A stretch of DNA of 64,000 bases from Sarcophilus harrisii (GCF_902635505.1 NC_045426.1:599179318-599243317), one strand, 5' to 3'; numbered from the stretch's first letter, positions 33,960 to 47,186 are shown. Notes: generated by a model from the sequence alone, not told the origin. Program-made: numbers and translations.

Positions 33960-36560
33960 TGCTACACCACTTGGTGCTCTATGCTACCCTTTCCAATTAC
34001 TTTTTAGTCTATTTTCCCATGGCCTTCTATTGAATGTGATTTTTATTGCATTGTGCTCTGGAAAAAACAAAAAACAAAAACAAAACACTTATTCTTCCTG
34101 CCTTTCTGCATTGGATTTTGAGGTCTTTATGTCCTAATATATGGTCAGTTTTTAATAAAGATTCTATGAACTGCCAAGAAGAAAATGTACTGGCTCCATT
34201 CAATTTTTTCTAAGTTGTATCATCCCTAACTTTTTTAGCATTCTGTTTACCTCCTTAACTTCTTTCTTGTTTATTTTATGCTTTGATTTATCTAGTTCTG
34301 AGTGACCAAGGTTGAGATCTCCCACTATTATAGTTTTGCTATTTCTTCTTGCAGCTCTCTTAACTTCTCCTGTAGTAATTTAGATGCTATACCACTTGCT
34401 GCATATATGTTTAGTATTGATAATATTTGATTATCTAAGATACCTTTATCAAAGTATAGTTTCCTTACCCATTTTTTTTAATTCGATCAGTTTTTGTTTT
34501 TGTTTGATGTGAGATCAGGATAGCTATCCCTGCTTTTTGGTAATTCACCTGAAGCATAATAAATTCTGCTCCTGCCTTTTTTTCCTTTACTCAATATGTT
34601 TCAGTTTGCTTTAAATATGTTTCTTATAAACAATATATTGTAGGCTTCTGGTTTGCAATTCATTCTGCTATCTGCTTTTGCTTAATGGGAGAGTTTACCC
34701 TATTCACATTTATAATTAAAACTACTAATTCTGTATTTGTTGCTATCTTGTTTACCCCTAATTATATTTTTCTTTCCTTTTCCCCTTTCCCTGATCCCCA
34801 GTATTTTAGTTATGAGCACCACTTGCCTCACGTAATCCTCCTTCTTTAGAGCACCTACCCCTTTTCCATTCTTTTTCCCTACTGTTTCTGTTTTCACAAC
34901 TATTACCTTACCCCTTCCCCTTTTGCCTTTTCCCTCCCTCTTTTCAATAAGGTGAGAGAAGTTACTCTGTTAACCAAATATGTCCAATAGTTTCTCTTTG
35001 AGCCATATCTGATGAGAGTAAGATTCATATAATGTCCATTGCCTTCTCCTCTTTCACTCTATTATAATGGGTTTTCTTTGCTTCTTTGTGAGATATAATT
35101 TCTCTCATTTTATCTCTACTTTTCTCTTTTGAAAGGGTAGTTCTTATTGTGGCTACTCAATATTTTTTTTTTTTTGGTTGTTTGCAATAGTTTTTTTCTT
35201 AGTCGGATAGTCCTGAAATTTAGTCACAATATTCCTTGGAGGTTCAATTTTGGGGACCCTTTCAGGAGGTGTTCTGCAAATTCCTTCAATGGCTATTTTA
35301 CCCTCTGATTCTATAACATCAGGGCAGTTCTCATTCATGATTTCCTGGAAAATAATGTCTAGGATCTTTTTTCATCATGGTTTTCAGGAAGTCCCATAAT
35401 CCTTAAATTGTGTCTCTTAGATCTATTTTCCAGGTCAGTTGATTTCTCAAATAGGTATTTTACATTTCCTTGTTTTTTTTTTATTTTTATTTGATTTTGT
35501 TTGACTGAACCTTGATGTCTCATTGAGTCATTCATTTCCATTTGTTCAATTCTGATTTTTAGTGAATTATTTTTATCATCTATTTTTAAAAAAAATTCCT
35601 ATTGTATTTGTCCACTTGAATCTTTGAGTTTTTTTTTTTTTTATTCTATGGATTTTTTTTCCATTTCTCAAATTCTGCTTTTAGGAGTTATTTTCTTTTT
35701 CCATATCAAAAAATCTTTTTAAGGAGTTGTCTTCTTTTTCATTTTGTCAATCAATTTTTAAAGAGTTATATTTTTTTTCCATTTCACTAAGTCTAATTTT
35801 GTAATGAAATATCTGTTTCCTTTTCCAAACCCTCTTGCTAATTTCTCATTTACGTTCCCCACTTTTCTTCTAGCTCTTTTTTAATATCTTTTTAAATTTC
35901 TCCTAGGAGAGACTTGTATGATGGGGACCAATTTATATCACTCTATGGGGTATCATCTGGATACCCCTTCAGGGTTTGAAATCAATTCTCTTTCACCATA
36001 ACAACTATCAATGGTCAGAGTTCCTTTTTTGCTTTTTTACTCATTTTTTAAAAAAATGTTGAGATCTTCTTTTAGGGCAAAGGAGATTGCCCATATTTCC
36101 TCTATACACAGCAGCAGCAACATGTCTGATTGACTTCAGATCCTGCATGGGTGTGGCCAGATCCAATGATATTCTGGTGTTTTGTAGTTAATTATTTTCC
36201 TTTTTTGTTTGTGTTGGATGTTTTATAACTTCTCTGCTTGTTTACTGACCTGCAATCAGGGGAGAGTAGCCAACACTGCTGTAGATTCCTCCTCATAGAT
36301 TCTGTGGCATGTAGAGCCCACACTGCCCAGGTCTGTGGGCTGCCTGTACTCATAATCTGTGCTTGGCCTACTTGCTCTTGGCCTGCCACCCCCTGTGCCT
36401 GGTTGAAACAGACCTTTTCTGTAAATCTTTGAAATCATCTTCTGGTGGTAATTTGTTACACTCTCAGAACTATTACAGAAGGTGAATCTGCTAAGAGTTG
36501 TGGGTAGAGGTCAGAAAGAAACATGTGTCCTTTCTACCATCTTGGCTCTACCCCCCCAAA
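33960..36560 (-). mobile_element. LINE-1 5' half (5' UTR, ORF1, start of ORF2)
   Basis: Minus strand. The 5' end lies at about 36540-36560, where the complement reads GTAGAGCCAAGATGGTAGAA, the usual start of L1 here. ORF1 pieces: 35359-35541 (coiled-coil end and NLRIMGLPE) and 35153-35338 (ESEGKIAIEGICRTPPERVPKIEPPRNIV). The endonuclease region runs 33.96-34.7 kb. ORF1 and ORF2 are frame-shifted. The 3' remainder is missing. Confidence 0.85.
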
Positions 36561-36749
36561 AAGCAAAATTATTGTCTACAAATACCTGGCCTAGGCACTG
36601 ACTCAAAACAAAGATTATTTAAATGGATATTTCTACTCCTAAGACCCATAATGTCTAAATTATATATAATAAAGGATTAACAAAATATTTGAAGATTAAT
36701 CAAATATATCAAAATTATCTAAGAAATCAATGGATCATACCATAATCAT
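36561..36749. other. Unclassified AT-rich DNA
   Basis: Nothing recognised. Confidence 0.4.
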
Positions 36750-36930
36750 CATCATCACCATTAACATCATTCTCACTGTCATATAAATAATTCTTTAAGA
36801 TTGTATAAGCTTTTCACATGTTATCTTGTGATAACCGATGTTATCTGATTTTATACAATGGTTCTTTATGCTACATGCTATTCTTACATTTGAAAAGTAA
36901 GGAAATTGAAACTCAGAAATTTTAAATAAA
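36750..36930 (-). mobile_element. MIR-family SINE remnant
   Basis: Weak but ordered match to the complement of MIR: 'aagcttttcacatgttatctt', then an acat..gaaaagtaaggaaattgaaactcag block, in place of the usual tttacagatgaggaaactgaggc. Old. Confidence 0.5.
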
Positions 36931-36954
36931 AAGTGTATGTCATAATATAAGATT

Positions 36955-36993
36955 ATACATATATACATATATATATGTGTATATATATATATA
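36955..36993. repeat. (TA)n microsatellite
   Basis: Alternating TA with TG interruptions. Confidence 0.9.
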
Positions 36994-37004
36994 GTACAAA
37001 TAAT

Positions 37005-37310
37005 TTAATCCTTCTCTGGCTTCCTTTAAATCTCATGTAAAATCCTATCTTCTCCAGAAACCTATCCTATCACTTTTTAACTCGTGTTTTAATCTTCTTA
37101 ATTATTATTTATCCTGTTTATTGCTTTCTTTGCTTATGTGTGTCAGAATGGTGTCTTTATCATTAGATCATAAGTTCCTTGAGGACAGAGACCATTTTTT
37201 GTTTTGTTTTTTTTGTTTTTTTGTTTTTTTTTTTCATATCTTTAGCACTTACCATAATGCCTGGCACGTGTAGGCACATATTACTTGCCTATAGATTGGT
37301 TGATTTATTA
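37005..37310 (+). mobile_element. LINE-2 3' end
   Basis: The order 'cttctccagaaacctatcct', then 'agttccttgaggacagagac', then 'tagcacttaccataatgcctggcac', is the L2 terminal sequence. A T/GT-rich tract (37195-37235) is inserted or expanded inside it. Confidence 0.8.
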
Positions 37311-38960
37311 GAAGTAAGCTGGTCAACACCTTATTTAAATTCTTGAACGTAGCCTAAATCAGGTTAAATGTAATCAGGAAAATTTGACAAAATAAAATAC
37401 AATTACAATTATTTGTAAATTCAAATCATCAGTCAAAATTTTATATAATATTACTACATAATAGAATATACCATTTAACATTCTTTTCATTTCATAAAGG
37501 GTCCCATTCTCCTCTGTTGCTTAAACATCTAGAAGATATTGCTTAGATCATAATCACTTCTTTACATAACAGAAAATTGGAAAAGGGGTTAAAAATGTCT
37601 TATTAACAAATTGGCCTATTTTAAAATGGATTCATTGTGTTCTCCACTCCAATCTTCTTCTGGCACATTCTCCCAGAAAAAAAAAATAATTTTGCTTATT
37701 TAGGAAAATCTATTTAGTCTCTAGAGCTACTCAGCATTTCTCTTCCCTGAAGTTAAAATATGGTATTTCATTTAAACACACTTGAATATCAGGAAATGCA
37801 GCTTGCAGCTCTGAGGTGAAATACAAATATTGCAATATAGACCTTGGGTATGTCTTGATGCTCACTAGTGTTATAAACGTTATGATTTAATTTCCACTCA
37901 AATCAATTTAATAAGCATTTATTAAGAACTTATCATGCGTTTAGTTGCCCCTAGGGCACTGAGAATTATAGTGCATTCATTACTGAAACAGTAAAATTAT
38001 AGTGAACAATTGAATGTCAAAGTAATTCTTGAATATTTTTCAGTTTTGGAAATGACAGTTAAACTCACTCATTTGCCAATTGAAAACTCATTCAATCCAT
38101 ATTTATGATATTTTCAGTGCTTAAAAGATTGTTGCTTTTCAGTGGTAGCCCACTATACAATTTTCTGAGCTTTAGATATTAGACAAATGATAATTTTGTG
38201 AGCTCATACTGAGAACCTTTTTCTTCCTTACCTCTTCCTTAATATTATAGCTTGCACAACACTAATAGCATAGTCTTTAGAACTGTGAAGTTACTTCCAT
38301 GAATCAGTAAAGTAGAATTTTTAGTGATGGTGAATATAATGCATTTTATTTGAATGTGTAATAGGGATGGAATAGAGGAAGATGAACCAGTTCAGTTTTC
38401 TCAGCTAATGTAAATCACACCATAGAAGAGTTAGAAGATTCTGTTTCCAATAAGGTAGAAATGGTATTTCATTAGAGGCATTTATTATCATTCTGTAACT
38501 TATTCCTATCTTCTAATCATGTGTTACAGATAGACTACTCATTTACTACTGAGTTGCATGTGTGGTGCATTTAAAAGATATTTAATGGATAAAATTATTT
38601 TTCTTGTCTTTCTTCATTAGCTATGTTTAATGACATGATCAGAACTGGTGAAAGCCTGGAAAGGAGAGAGGGTCCTCAGATCTTTATTTCCATACTGGGA
38701 TACTGCTATTAAGCTCATGAGTACCTGGACATACTACTCTTTCTTTCATCATATGTCTTTTTCCTATTTATAGGAAAAGGATTAGAAAATGTTATAACCT
38801 ATTTAGCTTCAAAAGATCACAGTTATGAACACTGGTTGCCCATGTTGAAATTTAAAGATGGTTTGATAAGGTAGCAGCCAAATCCCTGTGAGATAGCTTT
38901 TTTGACCCAATCCAGGCTTTATACACTAGAAAGTAAACCTGCTTTGGAAGAAACACATTA
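37311..38960. other. Single-copy-looking DNA
   Basis: No gene. At 37895-37990 the sequence 'ataagcatttattaagaac' and following resembles an ancient mammalian repeat of the 'catttattaagcgcctactatgtgcc' type. The rest is unrecognised. Confidence 0.5.
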
Positions 38961-38962
38961 TT

Positions 38963-39606
38963 ATTTTTTTATTAAAACGTTTTATTTGTATATATGTTTG
39001 TTGTTGTATTGTATTTTGTTATGTATATATATATATATACATATATGTTTTATTTATGTATATATATATATATATGCTTGTTGTATTGTATTTTGTTATA
39101 TATATGTTTTATCTATGTGTGTCTATATATATATATATATACACACACACATAGATAATTTTTGACACTTACCTTACAAAACCCTGTGTTCTAATTTTTC
39201 TCTCCCTTCGCCTCATCCCCTCCCCCAGGCAGCAAGTATCCCATATATGTTAATAATATGCAGTTCCTCTATACAAATTCCACAAATATCATGCTGCACA
39301 AGAAAAATGAGATCAAAAGTGAAAAAAAAAAACAAGGAAGAAAACAAAATGCAACCAATCAACAAGAAAGAGTGAAAATAATTTTTGTGGTACAGATTTA
39401 GTTTCCACTGTCCTCTTTCTGGGTGTGAATGGTTTTCTTCATCACATGTCATTGGAACTTGTCTGAATCATTTCAGTGTTGATGAGAGTAATAACCATCA
39501 AAATTGATCATCATATAATCTTGGCATTGCCATCTGCTCATTTCATTTAGCATCAGTCCATGCAAATCTCTAGAGGCCTCTCTGAAATCATCCTGCTGAT
39601 CATTTC
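38963..39606 (-). mobile_element. Older LINE-1 3' end with internal microsatellite
   Basis: Minus-strand 3' UTR of a more diverged L1 subfamily (39162-39606). Its A-rich end is expanded into the (TA)/(TG) tract at 38990-39155. Cut at 39606 by the poly-T of a younger L1. Confidence 0.75.
39014..39155. repeat. Compound (TA)n/(CA)n microsatellite
   Basis: Runs of TA at 39026-39039, 39058-39075 and 39123-39141, followed by CACACACA; about 60 bp higher-order duplication of 'tgttgtattgtattttgtta'. Confidence 0.85.
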
Positions 39607-40498
39607 TTTCTTTTTTTTCTTTTTTTAATAGCTTTTTATTTACAAGTTATATGCATGGGTAATTTTATAGCATTGACAAATGCCAAAGCTTTTGTTCTAA
39701 TTTTTCCCCTCCTTGCCCTCCCCCCCAGATGGCAGAATGATCAATACATGTTAAATATATTAAATTATAATTAAATACAAAATAAGTATACATGTCCAAA
39801 TAATTATTTTGCTGTACAAAAAGAATCATACTCTGAAATAGTGTACAATTAGCCTGTGAAGGAAATAAAAAATAAATGCAGTCAGGCAAAAATATAGGGA
39901 TTAAGAATTCAATGTAATGGTTCTTAGTCATCTCCAAGAGTTCTTTTTCTGGGTGTAGCTGATTCAGTTCATTACTGCTCCACTGGAATTGATTTGGTTC
40001 ATCTCATTGCTGAAGATGGCCAGGTCCATCAGTACTGATCATCATATAGGATTGTTGTTGAAGTATGAAGTTGATCTCCTGGTGCTGCTCATTTCACTCA
40101 GCATCAGTTCATGGAAGTCTCTCCAGGCCTTTCTGAAATGATTTTGCTGGTCATTTCTTACCGAACAATAATATGGATAGTCATATACCACAATTTATTC
40201 AGCCATTCTCCAATTGATGGACATCCACTCAGTTTCCAGTTTCTGGCCACTAGAAAGAGACCTGCCATAAACATTCTTGCACATACAGGTGCTTTTCCCT
40301 TCTTTAAGATCTCTTTGGAATATAAGCCCAGTAGTAACACTGCTGGATTAAAGAGCATGCACAGTTTGATAACTTTTTGAGAATAGTTCCAAATTGTTCT
40401 CCAGAATGACTGGATATATTCACACTTCCACCAACAATATATTAGGGTTCCTTTTTTCTCACACCCCCTCCAAAAATCCACATTATCTTTCCCTGTCA
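39607..40498 (-). mobile_element. LINE-1 3' end (ORF2 C-terminus and 3' UTR)
   Basis: Poly-T at about 39607-39627, 3' UTR, then ORF2 C-terminus (40158-40499: MTGKDNVDFWRGCEKKGTL...PVCARMFMAGLFLVARNWKL). It stops at 40498, joined to plus-strand L1 5' UTR. Confidence 0.85.
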
Positions 40499-41822
40499 TT
40501 CGGTTTTAGATTGGGCACAGGCTGAGGACAGCAGCCGTGAGAGCACAGGAGGCAGCTCACACCTGAGCAGACCGGAGGGGGTGGGGTGTGATCTCAGCCA
40601 TCTCTGCAGGGAGAGCTTTGCTACAGGATTGGATACTTTGCCCTGGCAACAAGTCTGTAGCCTAGCAGAGAACCTAAAAACACTGGGGGTGAAGAGTACA
40701 ACCCCAAACAGCTGGAGTTTCTCGGGACCTGGCAACCCCTCCCCGACAGCGTCTCAGCAAGCTCTTAGAGTTTTAGAGCCCAGGCACAGCACAGTCCTGA
40801 TAGTGCCTTACTGCTGCTCCCCACAGTCTGGAGAGGAAGCTCGATAACACCACCTAGCCCCTCCCCCCAAAAAAAGCAGATTCCATTTGGAGTTTTTTTC
40901 TTTTTTCTTTGCTAGTTTGTCTCTGATTTTTCTTTGACAAAATGAGCAAAAAATTGAAAAGGACCTTAATAATTGACAGCTTTTATACGCAGATTCTAAA
41001 CCCTGAGGAGACTAAAAGCAGATTGTTTCCAGATGAATCCCCACAGAAGGAGATCATCTGTTCCTCAGCACAGATGAATCTCATCCAACAAACTAAAAAA
41101 GCTCTCACAAGAGAGGTAGAAGAAAAATGGGAAAAGGAGAGGGAGGCTTGGCAAAAGAGTTTGGAGAAGTCATCCCACTCATTGAAAGACAGAGTGGATA
41201 AAGAAATCAAATCCTTGAAAAATAGGATTAGTAAACTGGAAACAGAAAATAGCTTTCTAAAAAATAAAATTGGCGAAATGGAAAAAAATTCCATAGAACA
41301 AAACTCAATTGGAAAATTAGAAAAAGATATTTTAAAAGTGTGAAGAAAATACTTCATTGAAGATCAGAATCGAACAAATGGAATTGAATGACTCAATGAG
41401 ACAACAAGAATCAGTCAAGCAAAACCAAAAAAATCAAACAATGGAGAAAAATGTGAAATAACTTCTTGGGAAAACAACAGACCTGGAAAATAGGTCTAGG
41501 CGAGACAATCTGAGAATTATTGGACTCCCAGAAAAATATGATGAAAAAAAGAGCCTGGACACTATTTTCCAGGAAATTATCAAAGATAACTGTCCAGAAG
41601 TCATAGAAACAGAGCGTAAAATAGATATTGAAAGAATTCATTGATCACCTACTGAAAGGAATCCTAAAATCACAACACCAAGAAATATAGTGGCCAAATG
41701 CCAGAACCCTCAAATGAAGGAAAAAATACTCCAAGTGGCTAGAAAAAACCAATTCAAATATAGAGGAGCCACGATAAGGATCACTGAGGATCTAGCAGCA
41801 TCCACATTAAAAGATTGAAGGA
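40499..41822 (+). mobile_element. LINE-1 5' UTR and ORF1, inverted against the preceding segment
   Basis: GC-richer L1 5' UTR (40510-40930) followed by ORF1 to about 41818. In combination with 39607-40498 the geometry (3' part, then inverted 5' part) is that of twin priming, though here with most of ORF2 lost between the segments. Confidence 0.82.
40942..41818 (+). pseudogene. LINE-1 ORF1p pseudogene
   Basis: ATG at 40942 opens 133 intact residues: basic N-terminus (MSKKLKRTLIID), then coiled coil from about residue 50 with LEKSSHSLKDRVDKEIKSLKNRISKLE. After one frame break near 41340 the RNA-recognition domain follows (NLRIIGLPE-like at about 41510-41540; KIDIERIH near 41620; RGATIRITEDLAASTLKD at 41763-41818). 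It ends before the C-terminal domain. ORF1p is the RNA-binding trimer that coats L1 RNA. Stop codons interrupt it (near 41341, 41459, 41642). Confidence 0.85.
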
Positions 41823-42240
41823 CTCTATATATATTTTGTGATCAGTAATGATCTCTAGTTCTGCTTTGGTCATAAAGACCTTCCCCTTCCACAGGTCTGA
41901 GAGGTAAACTATCCTATGTTCCTCTAATTTATTAATAATTTCATTCTTTATGCCAATTTTTATCAAACAGTAAGTTCTTATCCCAAAAGCTGGGATCTTT
42001 GGGTTTGTCAAAGACTAGGTTGCTATATTTGTTGACTGTTTTGTCCCTTGAACCTAGTCTATTCCACTGATCAACTAATCTATTCCTTAGCCAATACCAA
42101 ATAGTTTTGGTAAATGCTGCTCTATAATATAATTTTAGATCTAGTACAGCTAAGCCACCTTCATTTGATTTTTTTTTTCATTAATTCCCTTGAAATTCTT
42201 GATCTTTTATTTTTCCAGATGAATTTTGTTGTTATTTTTA
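41823..42240 (-). mobile_element. LINE-1 ORF2 fragment
   Basis: Minus-strand post-RT ORF2 (IGIKNEIINKLEEHRIVYLSDLWKGK then the CLIK/NKYSNL region), with an internal loss near 41955. Junctions on both sides switch orientation. Confidence 0.8.
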
Positions 42241-42489
42241 GGCTCCAAAAAAAGGCTTCATTTCCAAAATATATAGAAAATTGACTCTAATTGATAAGAA
42301 ATCAAGCCATTCTCCAAATGATAAATGTTCAAAGGATATGAACAGACAATTCTCAGACAAAGAAATTGAAACTATTTCTAGCTATTTGAAAAGATGCTCC
42401 AAGTCATTATTAATCAGAAAAAATGCAAATTAAGACAACTCTGAGATACCACTACACATCTGTTAGATTGGCTAGAATGACAGGGAAAG
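42241..42489 (+). mobile_element. LINE-1 ORF2 C-terminal fragment
   Basis: Plus-strand piece equal to the region of 401-580: 'gccattctccaaatgataaatg' onward to 'ggctagaatgacagggaaaga'. Confidence 0.8.
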
Positions 42490-42517
42490 ATATCATATTC
42501 TAAGTCCTTCAATCTTT
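42490..42517 (-). mobile_element. 28 bp LINE-1 ORF1 scrap
   Basis: The complement reads AAAAGATTGAAGGACTTAGAATATGATA, the ORF1 text that would follow 41806-41821; the first 16 bases repeat 41806-41821 in inverted form. Confidence 0.65.
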
Positions 42518-45500
42518 TTTTTTTTTTTTAATAGCCTTTTATTTACAGGATATATACATGGGTAACTTTACAGCATTAACAATTGCCAAACCTCTTGTTC
42601 CAATTTTTCACCTCTTACCCCCACCCCTCCCTAGATGGCAGGATGACCAGTAGATGTTAAATATATTAAAATATAACTTAGATACACAATAAGTATACAT
42701 GACCAAAACATTATTTTGCTGTACAAAAAGAATCAGACTCTGAATTATTGTACAATTAGCTTGTGAAGGAAATCAAAAATGCAGGTGTGCATAAATATAG
42801 GGATTGGGAATTTAATGTAATGGTTTTTAGTCATCTCCCAGAGTTATTTTTCTGGGCATAGCTAGCTCTGTTCATTACTGCTCCATTAGAAATGATTTGG
42901 TTGATCTCGTTGCTGAGGATGGCCTGATCCATCAGAACTGGTCATCATCTAGTATTGTTGTTGAAGTATATAATGATCTCCTGGTCCTGCTCATTTCACT
43001 CAGCATCAGTTCGTGTAAGTCTCTCAGGCCTTTCTGAAATCATCCTGTTGGTCATTTCTTACAGAACAGTAATATTCCATAATTTTCATATACCACAATT
43101 TATTCAGCCATTCTCCAACTGATGGACATCCATTCAGTTTCCAGTTTCTAGCCACTACAAAAAGGGCTGCTACAAACATTAGTGCACATACAGGTCCCTT
43201 TCCCTTCTTTATAATCTCTTTGGGATATAATCCCAGTAGTAACACTCCTGGATCAAAGGGTATATAAGTCCTTCTGTAAACGTAAAATTTTGCCTGTAAA
43301 AATGTTTTCCCAGTTTCCCAGCTTCTAATCTTGTCTGCATTAGTTTTGTTTGTACAAAATCTTTTCAATTTGATATAATCAAAATTTTCTATTTTGTGAC
43401 CAGTAATGATCTCTAGTTCTTCTTTGGTCATAAATTGCTTCCTCTTCCACAGAGCAGATAGGTAAACTATCCTGTGTTTCTCTAATTTATTTATAATCTC
43501 ATTCTTTATGCCTAGGTTATGAACCAATTTTGACTTTATCTTGGCATGTGGTGTTAAGTGTGGGTCAATGCGTAGTTTCTGTCATACTAGTTTTCAATTT
43601 TCCCAGCAATTTTGTAAAACAGTGAGTTCTTATGCCAAAAGCTGCGGTCTTTGGGTTTGCAAAAACTAAAATATTAATGTTATTGACTGTTTTGTCAATT
43701 GAACCTAACCTATTCCACTGATCAACTAGTCTATTTCTTAGCCAATACTAAATGGTTTTGGTAACTGCTGCTTTATAATATAATTTTAGATTTGGTATAC
43801 CTAGGCCACATTCATTTGATTTTTTTTTCATTAATTGCCTTGAAATTCTTGACCTTTCATTTTTCCATATGAACTTTGTTGTTATTTTTTCTAGGTCATT
43901 AAAATAGGTTTGGGTAGTCTGATTGGTGTATTGCTAAATAAATAGATTACTTTAGGTAGTATTGTTGCTCACCCTATCCAAGAGCCTTTAATATTTTTCC
44001 AGTTGTTTAGATCAGGCTTAATTTGTGTGGAAAGTGTTTTGTGGTTTTCCTCATAAAGTTTCTGCTTTTCCCTTGGCAGATAGATTCCTAAGTATTTTAT
44101 ACTGTCAATAGGTACTTTAAATGGAATTTTTCTTTGCATCTCTAACTGTTGGATTTTGTTAGTGATATATGAGAATGCTGATGACTTATGTGGGCTTATT
44201 TTGTATCCTGCCACTTTGGTAAAGGTGTGGATTATTTCTAATAACTTTTTAGAAGAATCTCTGGGGTTCTCTATGTATACCATCATATAATCAGCAAAGA
44301 GTAATAATTTGGTTTCCTCATTACCTACTCTAGCATTTCTAATACTGTATTCAATAGTAATGGTGATAGTGGGCAACCTTGTTTCACTCCTGATCTTATT
44401 GGGAATGGCTGCAGTTTGTCCCCATTATATATGATATTTACAGATGGTTTTAAATAGATGCTGCTAATTATGTTAAGGGATAGTCCATTTATTCCTATAC
44501 TTTCAAGTGTTTTTAATAGGAATGAATGTTTGATTTTATCAAATGCTTTTTCTGCATCTATTGAGATGATCATATGGTTTTTGTTAGTTTGGTTATTAAT
44601 ATGGCCAATTTTACTGATAATTTTCCTAATATTGAACCAGCCCTGCATTCCTGATATATATCCTACTTGATCATAGTGTATTGTCATGGGGATGATTCTC
44701 TGTAGTCTTTTGCTAATATCTTATTTAAGATTTTACCATCAATATTCATTAGGGAGATTGGTCTATAATTTTCTTTCTCTCTTTTCAACCTACCTGGTTT
44801 AGGCATCAGTACCATGTCTATGTCATAAAAGGAGTTTAGTAGGAATTCTTCATTCCCTATTTTTTCAACTAGTTTATATAGCATTGGAGCTAATTGTTTT
44901 TTAAATGTTTGATAGAATTCACATGTAAATCTACTGCTCTTGGGGATATTTTTTAGACAGTTGATTAATAGCTTGCTCTTTTTCTTTTTCTAACATGGGA
45001 CTATTTATCCAATTTATTTTTCCCTCTGTTACTCTGGGCAGAAAATATTTTGATGGTATTTTTCCATTTCATTTAAGTTATCAAATTTATTGGCACACAG
45101 TTGGGCAAAGTAACTCCTAATTATTGCTTTAATTTCCTCTTCATTAGTGGTGAGTTCTTGCTTTTTATTTTTAAGACTAGCAATTTGATTTTCCTCTTTC
45201 ATTTTTTAAAATTAGATGTACTAAGGATCTATCTATCTTGTTAGTTTTTCAGAGAACCAACTCTTAATTTTATTAATTAATTCAGTAGGTTTTTTTTATC
45301 TTCAATTTTATTAATCAATCCTTTTATTTTTAGAATTTCAAGGTTAGTATTTGACTGGGGATTTTTAAGTTGTTCCTTGTCTAGCATTTTTTGTTGCAAG
45401 CCCAATTCATTGACCTTCTCTTTCTATATTTTATGCAAATAGGCCTATAGAAATATAAAATTTCCCATTATAACCACTTTGGCTGTATCCCACACATTTT

Positions 45501-45699
45501 GGTTGGATGTCTTATTATTGTCTTTTTCTTGGGTGAAGTTATTAATTATGTCTATGATTTGCTGTTTCACCCAATTATTCTTTATTATGAGATTATTTAG
45601 TTTCCAATTATTTTTTGGTCTATTTCCCCTGGACTTTTATTGAATGTAATTTTCATTGCATTATGACCTTAAAAGGATGCATTTATTATTTCTGCCTTT

Positions 45700-46200
45700 C
45701 TGCATTTGAATTTGAGATTTTTATGTCCTAATATATGGTCAATTTTTGTTTAGGTTCCACGAATTGCCAAGAAGAATGTGTACTCTTTTCTTTCTCCATT
45801 TAGTTTTCTCCAAAGATCTATTATATCTAACTTTTCTAGTATTCTATTTACCTCTTTGACTTCTTTCTTTTTTCTTTTGTTGTTTGATTTATCTAATTCT
45901 GACAGTTCAACATTGAGATCTCCCACTATTATAGTTTTGCTGTCTATTTTTTTTTTTTTTGCTGCTCTCTTAATTTCCATTTTATGAAATTAGATGTTAT
46001 ACCACTTGGTGCATATTTGTTTAATATTGATATTTCTTCATTATTTGTGCTACCCTTTAGCAAGATACAGTGCCCTTCCTTATCTCTTTTAATTAGATCG
46101 ATTTTTCCTATTGCTTGCTCTGAGATCAGGATAGCTCCCCCTGCTTTTTTGACTTCATCTGAAGCATAGTAGATTCTGCTCCAACCTTTTACCTTTACTC
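45700..46200 (-). pseudogene. LINE-1 ORF2 endonuclease fragment
   Basis: 45750-45980 on the minus strand reads KTIIVGDLNVELSELDKSNN...YTFFLAIRGT, the APE-type endonuclease core (GDLN). The upstream part (NIYAP-like) is in another frame. Confidence 0.75.
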
Positions 46201-46787
46201 TGTATGTATCTCCCTACTTTAAATATGTTTCCTGTAAACAACATATTGTAGGATTCAGGCTTTTAATCCTGACTGCTAACTGCTTCCTTTTTATGGGGGA
46301 GTTTACCCCATTCACATTTCTGGTTAAAATTACTAATTCTGTATTTCTTGTCATCATGTTAACCCCTGCTTATGCTTTCCTCCTTTTCTTTCCCCTTTAT
46401 CCCCACTCCCCAGTATTAAACTTATCAGTACCATTTGCTTCTCACAACCCTCCTTTTTTTTTTCAGATCCCTCCCACCATCTTAGATTTCCTCCACCTTT
46501 CTTAACCCTTTTCCTCAAAATTTCCATATTCCCTTCCACTTAGGTTATTCCTTCCCTTTTCACTTTTCCTTCCCATTTTTCAATGAGGTCAAAGAAGTTC
46601 AGCCATTAATCAAATATACCTAATATTTTTCTCTTTAAGCCAATTCTGATGAGAGTAAGATACACACTATGTTCATCCCCCTCCATTATTTCCCTCTGAT
46701 ATAATAGGGTTCCTTTACCTCTTTGTGAGATATAGTATCCCCACTTTACCCTTTTTTCTGGCACACTTTCCTTTCCACCGCTAGTTT

Positions 46788-47186
46788 CTAGAACAAATTA
46801 TACATATGCTCTTTATATATCTTTATAACAGAAATATAGTCCCCAAGATTTTCTTTGGTCTGATAGTTATGGAATTTAACCATAATATTTCTTGGAGTTT
46901 TGATTTTAGGGTCCCTTTCACTAGGTGATGGATGAATTCTTTCAATGTCTATTTTACCCTCTGTTTCTATAACATCTGGGCAGTTGTCTTTGATAATTTC
47001 TTGGAAAATAGTGTCCAGGCTCTTTTTTTCTTTATATCTTTCAGGAAGCCCAATAATTCTCAGATTCTCTCTCCTAAATCTAATTTTCAGGTCTGTTGTT
47101 TTTTCCAAAAAAGGTATTTGACATTTTTTCCATTGTGTCATTTTTTTGGTTTTGCTTGACTGATTCTTGGTGTGTCCTCGAGTCAT
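46788..47186 (-). pseudogene. LINE-1 ORF1p RNA-binding domain fragment
   Basis: 132 residues: NLRIIGLPERYKEKKSLDTIFQEIIKDNCPDVIETEGKIDIERIHPSPSERDPKIKTPRNIMVKFHNYQTKE is the L1 ORF1p RRM and linker. After the TKE residues the sequence jumps to unrelated text, so the C-terminal domain is lost. Confidence 0.8.

Noticed and set aside
36955-39155. CRISPR-like or regulatory arrays from repeated TA/TG text
   Set aside because: Simple microsatellites in a vertebrate genome.
40496-40847. Two overlapping frames of 79 and 88 codons on opposite strands
   Set aside because: They lie in the GC-richer L1 5' UTR and match no protein family.
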